NCBI RefSeq assembly: GCF_051251125.1
Contig: NZ_JBPCZL010000013.1
DNA from: Carnimonas bestiolae
Lineage (GTDB): Bacteria; Pseudomonadota; Gammaproteobacteria; Pseudomonadales; Halomonadaceae
Direction: 5' to 3' (one strand)
DNA length: 64,000 nt
A program made the translations under genes and the position numbers. A model generated the notes under the pieces. The model was not told where the DNA came from, did not search any database, and saw only the letters and a program-made list of their open reading frames with translations. Of the stretch, positions 8,255 to 15,801 are shown in pieces. How positions within the stretch are numbered: the first letter of the stretch is position 1; each line of letters opens with the position of its first letter.

Positions 8255-9064
8255 TTAGCAATCGATGGTGTCAGCGGCTGGACCGGTGGAGATTGGTCGT
8301 GAGCTGAAGTCGTGGGCGGGTGTTTGATCAAGCGATGCGGTCAATGCATCAAGGCGGGCGCCTAGAGCGGCTACGTCCTCACTTGATGCGCGTTGATCAA
8401 GCGCTGCACGAAGCGCGGCGTTTTCACTCGCTAGTAGTTCGAGCGCTGCCTGCACATCGCCGCTTTCTGTCGAAAGCTGTTCGGTTTTCTTTTGTACCGG
8501 GGTGAGGAGTTGCTTCACTCGGGCGAATATGGTGATGCCGCTGTCATCGGCGAATTGGCTCAATGACTGCTCGACCGTTTCGGTCATGACGTTCTTGGGG
8601 TCGTGCTTCAAATAAGCGAGCGGCTTTTGATCGTCGGGAAGTTTGGCGGAAAACTTCAGCACTTCGGTACCGAGCGACGCCGGATAATCAGTGGCAGCTA
8701 ACCCCACCAGATAGGCTTCATTGGTGTCTGCAAACGAAGTGCTAAATTCACAGGAGGTATAAATTTTCTGCCGATCTTTGGTTAGCGCCTTAAATTGGTC
8801 GGTCGGCTCAATACCGGCAATCAGCGTGGTCTTTCCTTCGTTGTTGGTTCCAGTGCGCAGCGATACCACGTCACCTAGCGCATTGAATGGGCCATTCGGT
8901 GCTAATCCGCGAACGTGCTCGCAATTAATGCGCGCCGCATATTTTTTCGGGTCGTAATTCTTGGCAGCTTGTAACAGCCACTGCTTTTCGATGAATCGAC
9001 CGTCGCTGGTCGCGCCTTCTGTGCATACCACAAACTCTTTGGTGGTCTTCCCTGTTCCGCTCAT
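8255..9064 (-). CDS. Capsid scaffold/protease, P2 gpO-like
   Basis: 269 residues from the ATG at 9064 (P2 gpO 284). The N-terminal half is the serine-protease domain, with INCEHVRGLAPNGPF around the catalytic His and YTSCEFS around the catalytic Ser, then YLVGLAATDYPASLGTEVL. The C-terminal part is a helical scaffold with coiled-coil character. It directs shell assembly and cleaves N, L and itself. A frame open to 9166 has an unlikely N-terminus. The start faces the terminase gene across a 176-base divergent intergenic region. Confidence 0.88.
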   Translation of the reverse strand: MSGTGKTTKEFVVCTEGATSDGRFIEKQWLLQAAKNYDPKKYAARINCEHVRGLAPNGPFNALGDVVSLRTGTNNEGKTTLIAGIEPTDQFKALTKDRQKIYTSCEFSTSFADTNEAYLVGLAATDYPASLGTEVLKFSAKLPDDQKPLAYLKHDPKNVMTETVEQSLSQFADDSGITIFARVKQLLTPVQKKTEQLSTESGDVQAALELLASENAALRAALDQRASSEDVAALGARLDALTASLDQTPAHDFSSRPISTGPAADTIDC

Positions 9065-9240
9065 GCCATGCCCTCGACCGTCGTTTTCTTGTCTGCCGGG
9101 CGGTGTCTTATGAGTCCGCCCACGTTGTTGCCAAGGGTGGCGATCAATCCGGCGCGGCGCGAGCAATTCGCTATGTAAGAAGCGGGTGTGACGCGTAAAG
9201 GGATGCGCGGGGCGGCGCTTGTGCCTATTACCCTTGGCGC
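9065..9240. promoter_or_regulatory. Divergent intergenic region between scaffold (O) and terminase (P) genes
   Basis: In P2 the two late promoters here are activated by Ogr binding to TGT-N12-ACA. The trinucleotide ACA does not occur on the plus strand in this stretch, so no such site exists. Promoters are expected from the gene layout, but I could not identify boxes with confidence. Confidence 0.4.
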
Positions 9241-11004
9241 ATGACTACGACCAACGTTATTGCGCTGCCCACCTCCCACCGCTCCCAAGCCAAGCTTTTG
9301 TACTGGCAAGGGTGGCGGATGGCCGATATTGCTGCTCATTTGAATGAATCGGCGGATGTCATTCGTACGTGGAAAGCGCGGGATAAATGGGACGAGGCGA
9401 CGCCTGCTGATCGAGTTAGTGCAACGCTTGAGGCGCGCCTATGCAGTCTTATTGCCAAAGAATCTAAATCTAACGGCGACTATAAGGAGCTGGATGCGCT
9501 TAACCGACAGCTTTTGCGCTTCACGGGCGGTGGTAGCGGGTCGCATGGTCATGTAGGCGGCAATGATGAGTCCCTCCCACGGCGGGCGAAACTTAAGAAA
9601 AACGAGATTGGCGACGAGGGATTGATTGCGCTAGAAGAGGCATTCCACAGCTCGCTTTTTGACTTTCAGCGGCGCTGGTTTGATGCGTCACTCACCGAAC
9701 ACATTCGCAACGTTTTAAAGGCTCGCCAGCTTGGCGCAACGTGGTACTTCGCCCGTGAAGCGATTCTGGATGCCTATAAAACCGGCAAGTCGAAGGTATT
9801 CCTGTCTGCGTCGAAAAAGCAGGCGCTCAACTTCCGTAAGTACATGGCGCAGTTCGTAAAGGACGTTCTTGATATCGAGTTGAAAGGGGCGGAGGAAATC
9901 AAGCTGCCCAACGGTGCAACCCTGTCGTTTTTAGGCACGAATTCGGCGACTGCGCAGGGTTACTCTGGCGACGTGTACATGGACGAGTATTTCTGGATCA
10001 ACAAATTTGCCACTTTCCGCAAGGTGGCATCGGCCATGGCCACGCACAAACAGTTCAGCCAGACCTATATATCGACGCCCTCCACCATCGATCACGAGGC
10101 ATACGAGTTCTGGACCGGCGAGCGTTACAACAAACGCCGAAAGCCTGCCGATAGGGCGGTGTTTGATATCAGTCACGCGGCGCTAAAAGATGGCCTGCGC
10201 GGCGCTGATCGTCAGTGGCGGCAGATTGTCACCATCCATGATGCTATCGATCAGGGCTTTGATCTGGTCGATCTTGACGAGCTGCGCATCGAATACGCCG
10301 ATGAGGAATTTGCCAACCTGTTTGAATGCGAGTTTCTGGATGATTCGCAGTCGCTCTTCCCGCTGTCTGCCATGACGGGCTGCATGATCGATTCTATCGA
10401 TAGCTGGCCAGATGTTAAGCCGTGGACGCGGCGGCCGTATGGCAATCGAGCCGTGTGGATTGGCTATGATCCGGCGGGCGATAGCCTGACGGGGGACGGT
10501 GCCGGGCTGGTGGTGATGGCACCGGCACGCACGCGACACGACGCGCACCGCATTATCGAGAAACATCGCCTACGCGGTAGCGACTACGAGGCGCAAGCCG
10601 CTTTCATTGAATCTATGTGCGATCGCTACAGCGTCGAGCATATCGGTATCGACATTAACGGCATGGGCGAATCGGTCGCCCAGCTGGTCGAAAAATTCTT
10701 CCCGCGCCTGACGCGCTATCGCTACACACCTGACAGCAAGGCGGCCATGGTTCGCCAAGCACAGCACATCATCCGGCGCGGTCGCCTTCAATACGATTCA
10801 GGCGACAGCGATATCACCCAGGCTTTTTCCGCGATTAAGCGCGTGCCGACCAGTTCCGGCAGCGCGATCACCATCAAGGCTAGCCGCTCCAATGAACATG
10901 GCCACGCTGATCTAGCGTGGGCCACTATGCATGCCCTACATTTCGAACCGCTGGACGGCCCTGTCGATGGGGCTAACGCCGGCTTTGTGGAGATTTACAC
11001 GTGA
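9241..11004 (+). CDS. Terminase large subunit (ATPase), P2 gpP-like
   Basis: 587 residues (P2 gpP 590). The N-terminus has the helix-turn-helix KLLYWQGWRMADIAAHL, then the ATPase domain with ARQLGATWYFAREA as the adenine/phosphate-binding region and VYMDEYFW as the Walker B. The C-terminal nuclease-like domain begins IGYDPAGDS and includes GIDINGMGESVAQLV. It packages DNA through the portal. It is read away from the O-N-M genes, exactly as P and Q are in P2. Confidence 0.92.
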   Translation: MTTTNVIALPTSHRSQAKLLYWQGWRMADIAAHLNESADVIRTWKARDKWDEATPADRVSATLEARLCSLIAKESKSNGDYKELDALNRQLLRFTGGGSGSHGHVGGNDESLPRRAKLKKNEIGDEGLIALEEAFHSSLFDFQRRWFDASLTEHIRNVLKARQLGATWYFAREAILDAYKTGKSKVFLSASKKQALNFRKYMAQFVKDVLDIELKGAEEIKLPNGATLSFLGTNSATAQGYSGDVYMDEYFWINKFATFRKVASAMATHKQFSQTYISTPSTIDHEAYEFWTGERYNKRRKPADRAVFDISHAALKDGLRGADRQWRQIVTIHDAIDQGFDLVDLDELRIEYADEEFANLFECEFLDDSQSLFPLSAMTGCMIDSIDSWPDVKPWTRRPYGNRAVWIGYDPAGDSLTGDGAGLVVMAPARTRHDAHRIIEKHRLRGSDYEAQAAFIESMCDRYSVEHIGIDINGMGESVAQLVEKFFPRLTRYRYTPDSKAAMVRQAQHIIRRGRLQYDSGDSDITQAFSAIKRVPTSSGSAITIKASRSNEHGHADLAWATMHALHFEPLDGPVDGANAGFVEIYT

Positions 11005-12080
11005 ACAAGCCTCGCCACCGTTTTTCAGCCGATGGCACGCCCTTGGCTGCCGCCAAGACACCTGAAGCGCAAGGCTCCCTTTTTACATTCGGTGAGCCGG
11101 TGCCCGTATTAACCCAGTACGATCTTTATTACACGGGGCTTTCTTCGTACGGAGAGACATATTTCGAGCCTCCTGTCGATATGGATATGCTCGCTAAGCT
11201 GTATCGCGCAACGGCCCATCACGGGAGTGCGCTTCAGGTAAAACGCAACCTGTTAAAGAAATTTTTCATTCCTCACCCGCTATTAAACCGGCAGCAGTTT
11301 GAGATGCTGGCGCAAGACTTCCTCATTTTCGGCAACTGCTATTTGGAAACTCTGCGCTCTAAGCTAGGTTCGCTATTGGCCCTACGCCCTGCACAGGCGC
11401 GCCATGTCCGAGTGGGAGTAAATTTTCAAACCTATTATTGGCAGGTGCCGTATTCGTGGGCTTCTCCTGATGCCGGCCTTCACGCTTTCGCACCTGGCAG
11501 TGTTGCGCATCTGAAACAATCCGATATCAACCAGGAGGTCTACGGTGTTCCTGATTATATTGGGGCACTGCAATCCGTGCTGCTAAATGAGTCGGCGACG
11601 TTGTTCCGGCGCAGATATTACGAAAATGGCTCGCACGCTGGCTTCATTTTGTACATGCGCGGCGCTGATCAGAACAAAGAAGACGTGGATGCTATTCGGC
11701 AATCACTACGTGACACAAAAGGGGTAGGCAACTTTAAAAACCTGTTCGTTCATAGTCCCAATGGGGAGAAGGACGGCTTGCAGCTTATCCCTGTCAGCGA
11801 CGTAAAGGCGGGCGATGATTTTTCCGCGCTGAAGAACACTAGCAGGGATGATCAGTTGGCGGGGCATCGTGTGCCGCCGCAGCTTTTGGGCATTGTTCCA
11901 AGCAATAACGGCGGATTCGGCGACACCGGCACGGCGTCGCGCGTATTTATCGATAATGAGATCATGCCGTTAATGGAGACGTTCAGGGAATTGAACGACC
12001 TGCTGGGCGCGGAGGTCATCCAGTTCCGGGACGTTGAGCTAAACGTGCCCGTTGGGCAGTCTTCTCGCCGCCGCGATTAA
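11001..12080 (+). CDS. Portal protein, P2 gpQ-like
   Basis: 359 residues (P2 gpQ 344). The GTG start at 11001 overlaps the terminase stop by 4 bases. Family features include YEPPVDMD-like text (FEPPVDMDMLAKLYRATAHHG), DFLIFGNCYLE, the YGVPDYIGALQS block, RRRYYENGSHAGFI and HRVPPQLLGIVPSNNGGFGD. It forms the ring through which DNA enters the head. A bidirectional hairpin follows directly. Confidence 0.92.
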   Translation: MNKPRHRFSADGTPLAAAKTPEAQGSLFTFGEPVPVLTQYDLYYTGLSSYGETYFEPPVDMDMLAKLYRATAHHGSALQVKRNLLKKFFIPHPLLNRQQFEMLAQDFLIFGNCYLETLRSKLGSLLALRPAQARHVRVGVNFQTYYWQVPYSWASPDAGLHAFAPGSVAHLKQSDINQEVYGVPDYIGALQSVLLNESATLFRRRYYENGSHAGFILYMRGADQNKEDVDAIRQSLRDTKGVGNFKNLFVHSPNGEKDGLQLIPVSDVKAGDDFSALKNTSRDDQLAGHRVPPQLLGIVPSNNGGFGDTGTASRVFIDNEIMPLMETFRELNDLLGAEVIQFRDVELNVPVGQSSRRRD

Positions 12081-12094
12081 CTCTATCTCCTATC

Positions 12095-12114
12095 AAGCCG
12101 CCGATAGGCGGCTT
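12095..12114. terminator. Hairpin between convergent portal and antitoxin genes
   Basis: AAGCCGCC and GGCGGCTT form a perfect 8-bp stem around GATA. It lies between the stop of the portal gene and the stop of the convergent antitoxin gene, so it can end transcription from both sides, although the T tracts are poor. Confidence 0.65.
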
Positions 12115-12116
12115 CC

Positions 12117-12449
12117 CTAATACACCAGTTGCTCAACGTCTATACCTAGCGCGCTAGCCACCTTGTCTAACGTTGCCTTATGAGGTCGTTGCGACTTCTC
12201 GATACCTGCATAGCTGCCCTGTGACATATTAAGCCGCTGCGCCATTTCCACCTGCGTTATACCGAGATGCCTACGCCATGCAGCGATTGGGCTCATGTTC
12301 TCTAACACCTGTTTCTCGACGACGTCTTGCGGCACGCATGCCTTTTCTTCTTTGAAGTGCGCCAGATAATCAGCGTACGGCATTACAACGTAAGCAGGGC
12401 GGCCATCTAGGCCGCTGAAAACTTGTACATTACTAGTATGTTCGCTCAT
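12117..12449 (-). CDS. Antitoxin with C-terminal XRE-type helix-turn-helix (HigA-like)
   Basis: 110 residues. The C-terminal half (WRRHLGITQVEMAQRLNMS and onward) is a Cro/C1-type DNA-binding domain. The N-terminal half (VQVFSGLDGRPAYVVMPYADYLA) is the short beta/helix part seen in antitoxins paired with RelE toxins. The start overlaps the toxin gene by 17 bases, and the toxin comes first, the HigBA order. It should neutralise the toxin and repress the shared promoter at 12714-12752. It lies in the prophage between the portal gene and the cos-like region, a usual place for cargo genes. Confidence 0.82.
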   Translation of the reverse strand: MSEHTSNVQVFSGLDGRPAYVVMPYADYLAHFKEEKACVPQDVVEKQVLENMSPIAAWRRHLGITQVEMAQRLNMSQGSYAGIEKSQRPHKATLDKVASALGIDVEQLVY

Positions 12450-12690
12450 CGCGCTTTTTCACCTCTTCAATTTCAACAACCTTGATGGCATCGTGCCAGT
12501 CGAACAATATCCGGTAGTCTCCAACGCGCATCCTGTAACCGTACTGGTGACGCTTTAGCGCTTTGATGTTCTTGACGTCCGGCATATTTTCCAAAGACCG
12601 TGCAGCCTCTACCAGTCTTTCTCTGATTGGTGGGGTGATCTTCAAAAGCTGTTTCAGCGCTTTTTTTGTCCACTTGATTTGCTGTGTCAT
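12433..12690 (-). CDS. RelE/ParE-family toxin (HigB-like)
   Basis: 85 residues starting MTQQIKWTKKALKQLLKITPPIRERLVEAARSL. The tail ALKRHQYGYRMRVGDYRILFDW...VVEIEEVKKRDERTY contains the RVGDYRI and KRDERTY elements of RelE superfamily mRNA interferases. It probably cleaves mRNA at the ribosome; target specificity cannot be read from sequence. It is first in a two-gene unit with its antitoxin, behind a clear promoter. Confidence 0.85.
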   Translation of the reverse strand: MTQQIKWTKKALKQLLKITPPIRERLVEAARSLENMPDVKNIKALKRHQYGYRMRVGDYRILFDWHDAIKVVEIEEVKKRDERTY

Positions 12691-12713
12691 GATGCCCTCG
12701 CGTCAATAAAGGC

Positions 12714-12752
12714 ATAATAACCCAATATTCAGATATTTTCAATGGATATCTG
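12714..12752 (-). promoter_or_regulatory. Promoter and palindromic operator of the toxin-antitoxin unit
   Basis: On the minus strand TTGAAA (12742-12737) and TATTAT (12719-12714) are separated by 17 bases, a strong sigma-70 promoter 24 bases before the toxin start. The arms CAGATAT and ATATCTG (12730-12736 and 12746-12752) form a palindrome overlapping the -35 box, suited to autorepression by the antitoxin. Confidence 0.75.
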
Positions 12753-12930
12753 ATTTTTATCCAATATTACTGGAAAATTTCTCTCTTTTCCTCCTCTCCT
12801 TCGATATCGCCCTCTCTCGCCCCCTCCTGCGGCGCTCACTTCCACCCCCGCGTACCCCTACCTCTCCGGCTTCCGGCCACCACGCGGCCTTGCTGGCCCC
12901 CTCCCGTCGATGTTTTCAGATGCCTTTTCG

Positions 12931-12948
12931 CGCAATGCCCCCCGCGCC
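12931..12948 (-). other. Candidate cos site
   Basis: Read on the minus strand this is GGCGCGGGGGGCATTGCG, which resembles the P2/186 cohesive-end pattern (GGCG, a G run, then AAGCA-like text). It lies at the outer side of the portal gene, where P2-like phages have cos. Evidence is resemblance plus position only. Confidence 0.35.
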
Positions 12949-12972
12949 TGCGTTTTGCACGCACTGTAAAAA

Positions 12973-13071
12973 ACGTTGCAGTTCCAAAACTTAAATGCGC
13001 CCAGCAGTGTCTAGGGCTGTGGCCTTTTATTTACTCCCTGAAAACGTGTCAAAACGTTGCAAGACGTTGCA
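12973..13071. repeat. Three ACGTTGCA repeats beside the cos-like site
   Basis: ACGTTGCA occurs at 12973-12980, 13054-13061 and 13064-13071; the first two copies are preceded by AAA. Repeats flanking cos often bind the terminase small subunit, a possible role here. Confidence 0.55.
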
Positions 13072-13178
13072 TGTTCGCGCGCGCTGCTTTCGATCAGCGG
13101 TCGTTGACTGGTAGCAAGGTGGGTGGCGGCAATGCGCATGACTAAGGTCGCCTGCTCACTGCTTCGCTATTGGTGGCT

Positions 13179-13256
13179 AAAAGTGTGACCAAAAGTGTGA
13201 CCAAGCTATGCCATATTGTGACCATCCCATGACTATTTGATCATTTATTGATCACT
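13179..13256. repeat. Tandem GTGACC and TGATCA repeats next to ssrA
   Basis: AAAAGTGTGACC is repeated head to tail at 13179-13190 and 13191-13202, with a third related ATTGTGACC at 13215-13223. Two TGATCA copies follow within 13237-13256. Clustered short repeats 85-160 bases from the presumed attachment site look like integrase arm-type or excisionase sites. Confidence 0.45.
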
Positions 13257-13299
13257 CGATTCCTTCGCCATAACCTCTTATAAGTTCATGAAATACCTA

Positions 13300-13330
13300 A
13301 AGAAAAGGCCGAACGCTTGTGCGCTCGGCC
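13300..13330 (-). terminator. Intrinsic terminator of ssrA
   Basis: On the minus strand GGCCGAGCGC, loop ACAA and GCGTTCGGCC form a 10-bp stem followed by TTTTCTT. It starts ten bases past the CCA end of tmRNA. If the prophage joins at the ssrA 3' end, this terminator would be phage-derived and would replace the original one. Confidence 0.88.
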
Positions 13331-13339
13331 TTCAATGTT

Positions 13340-13718
13340 TGGTGGAGGCGGCGGGAGTTGAACCCGCGTCCGCCGGTACTCCTCCGTCGGCTCTACATGC
13401 TTAGTTCCGTCATTTAATTTAGCCACTACGTCTCCGACGGGCAGGATACGCAGCAGCGATTCTTCTAAAGTTTAACCCTCAAGGCGAAGACAAACATGAG
13501 GGCGATTCCATCAGCTTGGCTCTTTCCCGTCCGTGATGGATGGACGCATCACTTCAGGGTGGAACATGTCACGCTGGTTTATGCAGCGAGAGCACCTTCC
13601 TGAGCATAGTTTTCGTCGTTTGCGACTATTTTAAAAGTAACGTTTTATTTACGAGATACGCCACGCTCTCGGCATGCACCTAGGGATTTGCCACCGGCGT
13701 CGAATCCATAACGCCCCC
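13340..13718 (-). ncRNA. ssrA: Transfer-messenger RNA (tmRNA)
   Basis: The 379-nt RNA starts GGGGGCGTTATGGATTCGAC and ends in a tRNA-like half with GTTCAACTCCCGCC and CCA, encoded in the chromosome. The acceptor pairs GGGGGC with GCCUCC. The tag reading frame, at 13623-13579, begins with resume codon GCA and encodes ANDENYAQEGALAA followed by TAA. It frees stalled ribosomes together with SmpB, encoded just upstream. The 3' end is a common integration site for phages, and prophage genes begin about 650 bases beyond it. Confidence 0.97.
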
Positions 13719-13730
13719 AAAGAAGTCGCG

Positions 13731-13759
13731 AGAATAGCAGAAGGCGGTTGCTGCGCCAA
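13731..13759 (-). promoter_or_regulatory. Sigma-70 promoter of ssrA
   Basis: TTGGCG (13759-13754) and TATTCT (13736-13731) on the minus strand are 17 bases apart. Transcription would start a few bases before the mature 5' end at 13718, leaving a short leader for trimming. Confidence 0.75.
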
Positions 13760-13821
13760 TGCTGTCTCGCTGTTTTTATATGCGGCCTGTCAGCTTGAAT
13801 TCAAGTGCAGACGCTCGAGAA

Positions 13822-14301
13822 TTAGCGGTTCTCGCGCATTACCCGCGCTTTTTGGCGCTCCCAATCGCGTTTCTTCTCAGTATCGCGCTTGTCGTGCATC
13901 TTCTTGCCGACCACCAACGCGATCTCGCATTTAACGATGTGCTTCTTCCAGTAGAGGCGTAGCGGTACGCAGCTATGGCCCTTGTCCTGAGTGCGCGAAA
14001 AGATTTGCGCGATCTCTTTCTTATGAATGAGAAGCTTGCGGGTGCGACCTGGCTCTACTACATGGTGCGTGCTGGTGGTTTCCAGCGGCACGATTTGTGC
14101 GTTGAGCAGCCATGCCTCGCCGTTGCGAATCAGCACGTAGGTGTCCGTCAGTTGTCCTTTGCCGGCGCGCAGGCTTTTGACTTCCCAGCCGGCCAAGGCG
14201 ACACCTGCCTCGAAGGTTTCTTCGATGTGGTATTCGTGACGTGCCTTGCGATTCTGGGCAATCAGGTTACTGCCCTGTTTCTGGCCTTTCTTCTTGCCCA
14301 T
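13822..14301 (-). CDS. smpB: SsrA-binding protein SmpB
   Basis: 159 residues starting MGKKKGQKQGSNLIAQNRKARHEYHIEETFEAG. The core has AGWEVKSLRAGKGQLTDTYV and RTRKLLIHKKEI, and the basic tail KKRDWERQKARVMRENR is the part that enters the mRNA channel. It binds the tRNA-like domain of tmRNA and is needed for trans-translation. It lies upstream of ssrA on the same strand, a common pairing, and diverges from ratA. Confidence 0.97.
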   Translation of the reverse strand: MGKKKGQKQGSNLIAQNRKARHEYHIEETFEAGVALAGWEVKSLRAGKGQLTDTYVLIRNGEAWLLNAQIVPLETTSTHHVVEPGRTRKLLIHKKEIAQIFSRTQDKGHSCVPLRLYWKKHIVKCEIALVVGKKMHDKRDTEKKRDWERQKARVMRENR

Positions 14302-14489
14302 GGAATCTCCCGATTCGATAACCAGGTATGAATGTAAAGAATAGTCGTGAGGCGCCCAATCGAGCAGTTCAATTGCACCGATTGCGTCGCGAGTATCCGT
14401 TGAAATGGGGGCAACATGTTATCATTCAACACTTTGAATCTGAAACTCGAGCTTATAGGGCTCGATAGCTGTAACCAAGGAGATGAGGT

Positions 14490-14927
14490 ATGCCTTCGGT
14501 CAATAAATCGGCACTGGTACGTCACTCCAGTCAGCAGATGTTTGATTTGGTCAACGATTTCGAGAGTTATCCGGAATTTTTGCCGGGATGTCGGGGCTCG
14601 CGTCTAATCGAACAGACGGATGAATACATTATCGGTGAGATGACGCTGTCGAAAGGCGGCATCAAGCAAGCCATGGTCACGCGCAACGAGCTGCACGGTC
14701 CTGAGCGCATTGATATTTCGTTGGTGAAGGGCCCGTTCAAGAGTCTGGTGGGGCATTGGCACTTTGAGCCGCTCAGCGACAATAGCTGCCAGGTGAAGCT
14801 CGAGATGGAGTTCGATTTTTCCAATCGCCTTTTGGGCATGGCGTTTGGCCAGCTGTTTGGACAAGTGGCGGGTCAGTTGGTCGACGCTTTCACCCGTCGA
14901 GCCGATCAGGTTTACGGACGTGGTTAG
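14490..14927 (+). CDS. ratA: RatA-like protein, START/COQ10 domain
   Basis: 145 residues starting MPSVNKSALVRHSSQQMFDLVNDFESYPEFLPGC, the signature of the RatA/COQ10 family of small lipid-binding START-like proteins. In E. coli RatA is reported to bind 50S subunits; relatives aid ubiquinone function. The FDFSNRLLGMAFGQLF block near the end is typical. It diverges from smpB and overlaps rnfH by 8 bases, the conserved ratA-rnfH pair. Confidence 0.9.
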   Translation: MPSVNKSALVRHSSQQMFDLVNDFESYPEFLPGCRGSRLIEQTDEYIIGEMTLSKGGIKQAMVTRNELHGPERIDISLVKGPFKSLVGHWHFEPLSDNSCQVKLEMEFDFSNRLLGMAFGQLFGQVAGQLVDAFTRRADQVYGRG

Positions 14928-15225
14928 AAAGATCGATATCGAAGTGGCGCTCGCTGCTGAAGGTGAGCAGCGCTTGGTAGCGCTTAAGCTGGATGAGGGC
15001 ACCTCAGTGGCCGAGGGCTACCGGCAGGGACTGGCCGCGATGTTTTCCTGCTCGCAGGAACAACAGTGGCGAGAGGCGCCATTGGGCATATTCGGGCAAA
15101 AGGTGCGTGATCCTGATACAGCAGAGCTTAAGCACGGTGACCGAATAGAGGCGTATGCGCCGCTGAAAATAGATCCCAAGCAGGCAAGAAGGGCGCGTGC
15201 CAACAACAAGAGCGGAGCACGCTAG
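14920..15225 (+). CDS. rnfH: RnfH family ubiquitin-like protein (UPF0125)
   Basis: 101 residues from the GTG at 14920. The order IDIEVALAAEGEQRLVALKLDEGTSVAEGYRQ, then IFGQKVRDPDTAELKHGDRIEAYAPLKIDPKQARR, is the RnfH/UPF0125 beta-grasp family. Its molecular role is not established. It is translationally coupled to ratA. An upstream frame start at 14845 would lie inside ratA and is not family-like. Confidence 0.92.
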   Translation: MVRKIDIEVALAAEGEQRLVALKLDEGTSVAEGYRQGLAAMFSCSQEQQWREAPLGIFGQKVRDPDTAELKHGDRIEAYAPLKIDPKQARRARANNKSGAR

Positions 15226-15301
15226 CTGACCAGCCGCATAGTTATACGGCCGGTCAGTGAATGGGCGCGTTAGCAGAGCCGCATATAGCTACAGCTCTGC
15301 T
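15226..15301. terminator. Two hairpins between convergent rnfH and bamE
   Basis: CTGACC-GCCG pairs with CGGC-GGTCAG (15226-15257), directly after the rnfH stop. GCAGAGC then pairs with GCTCTGC (15274-15301). Both are symmetric and lie between convergent genes. T tracts are weak, so Rho or RNA stability roles are possible. Confidence 0.55.
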
Positions 15302-15313
15302 TGAGCGATTGCC

Positions 15314-15727
15314 CTAGTTGCTGGTGGTCGCCGGAGAGCCCGGATTAGGCGACACGGTCGCCTCTGTTGCTGGACCGCCCTGCGGTTTGACCAACGGGGT
15401 ATTATCGAGATCGCCATCTTTCTCGATATTGACCGCTTTGTCGTTCTTGAACGTAATGCTGACGCGTTTGATGTATACTTTGTCGTCAGACGCGTTCAAA
15501 CGGTAAGCGTAATCCCATTGGTCGGCATCGAAGGCATCGTTAAGCACCGGCGCCCCCATCACGTAGAGGATTTGCTCGCGTGTCATGCCCGGCTTGATTG
15601 TTTGCACCATCTCAGCAGTAATCAGGTTGCCCTGTGGCTCATCGCGCTTGTAGACGCTGAAAAGGCTGCAGCCTGATACTAGGCTGATCGTGCAGAATAG
15701 AGTGATGATTCTGATCGAGTTTTGCAT
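15314..15727 (-). CDS. bamE: Outer membrane assembly lipoprotein BamE
   Basis: 137 residues from the ATG at 15727. The signal sequence ends LVSGCSLF with the lipobox Cys. The mature part has IKPGMTREQILYVMGAPVLNDAFDADQWDYAYRL, the SmpA/OmlA fold of BamE, which supports BamA in inserting outer-membrane proteins. The C-terminal 25 residues are rich in P, A, T and S. It is divergent from fur, as in Pseudomonas, where the equivalent gene is omlA. Confidence 0.93.
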   Translation of the reverse strand: MQNSIRIITLFCTISLVSGCSLFSVYKRDEPQGNLITAEMVQTIKPGMTREQILYVMGAPVLNDAFDADQWDYAYRLNASDDKVYIKRVSITFKNDKAVNIEKDGDLDNTPLVKPQGGPATEATVSPNPGSPATTSN

Positions 15728-15801
15728 TTGCCCCAGAGTTTCCATATCGTTTGCGTTGGTCGATCATACCCGATACACCCAGTGACTGCGAAGAGCTTCC
15801 A

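Larger units (their letters stand above)
12753..13299. other. Gene-free phage end region between toxin-antitoxin unit and ssrA
   Basis: No credible gene in either strand. The first part is strongly strand-biased (pyrimidine-rich on the plus strand, about 12775-12910). The rest holds a cos-like sequence, three ACGTTGCA repeats, and tandem GTGACC and TGATCA repeats close to ssrA, listed separately. This is what one expects where the cos and attachment site of a temperate phage lie close together. Confidence 0.6.

Noticed and set aside
13176..13230. A short minus-strand peptide frame (MGWSQYGIAWSHFWSHF) across the GTGACC repeats
   Set aside because: Only 17 codons, no ribosome binding site; a by-product of the tandem repeats.
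12117..13340. Deletion of the integrase, repressor and replication genes of the prophage
   Set aside because: Plausible for a strict P2 layout, but the arrangement also fits phiCTX-like phages with integrase at the far end, which lies outside the window. Not asserted.
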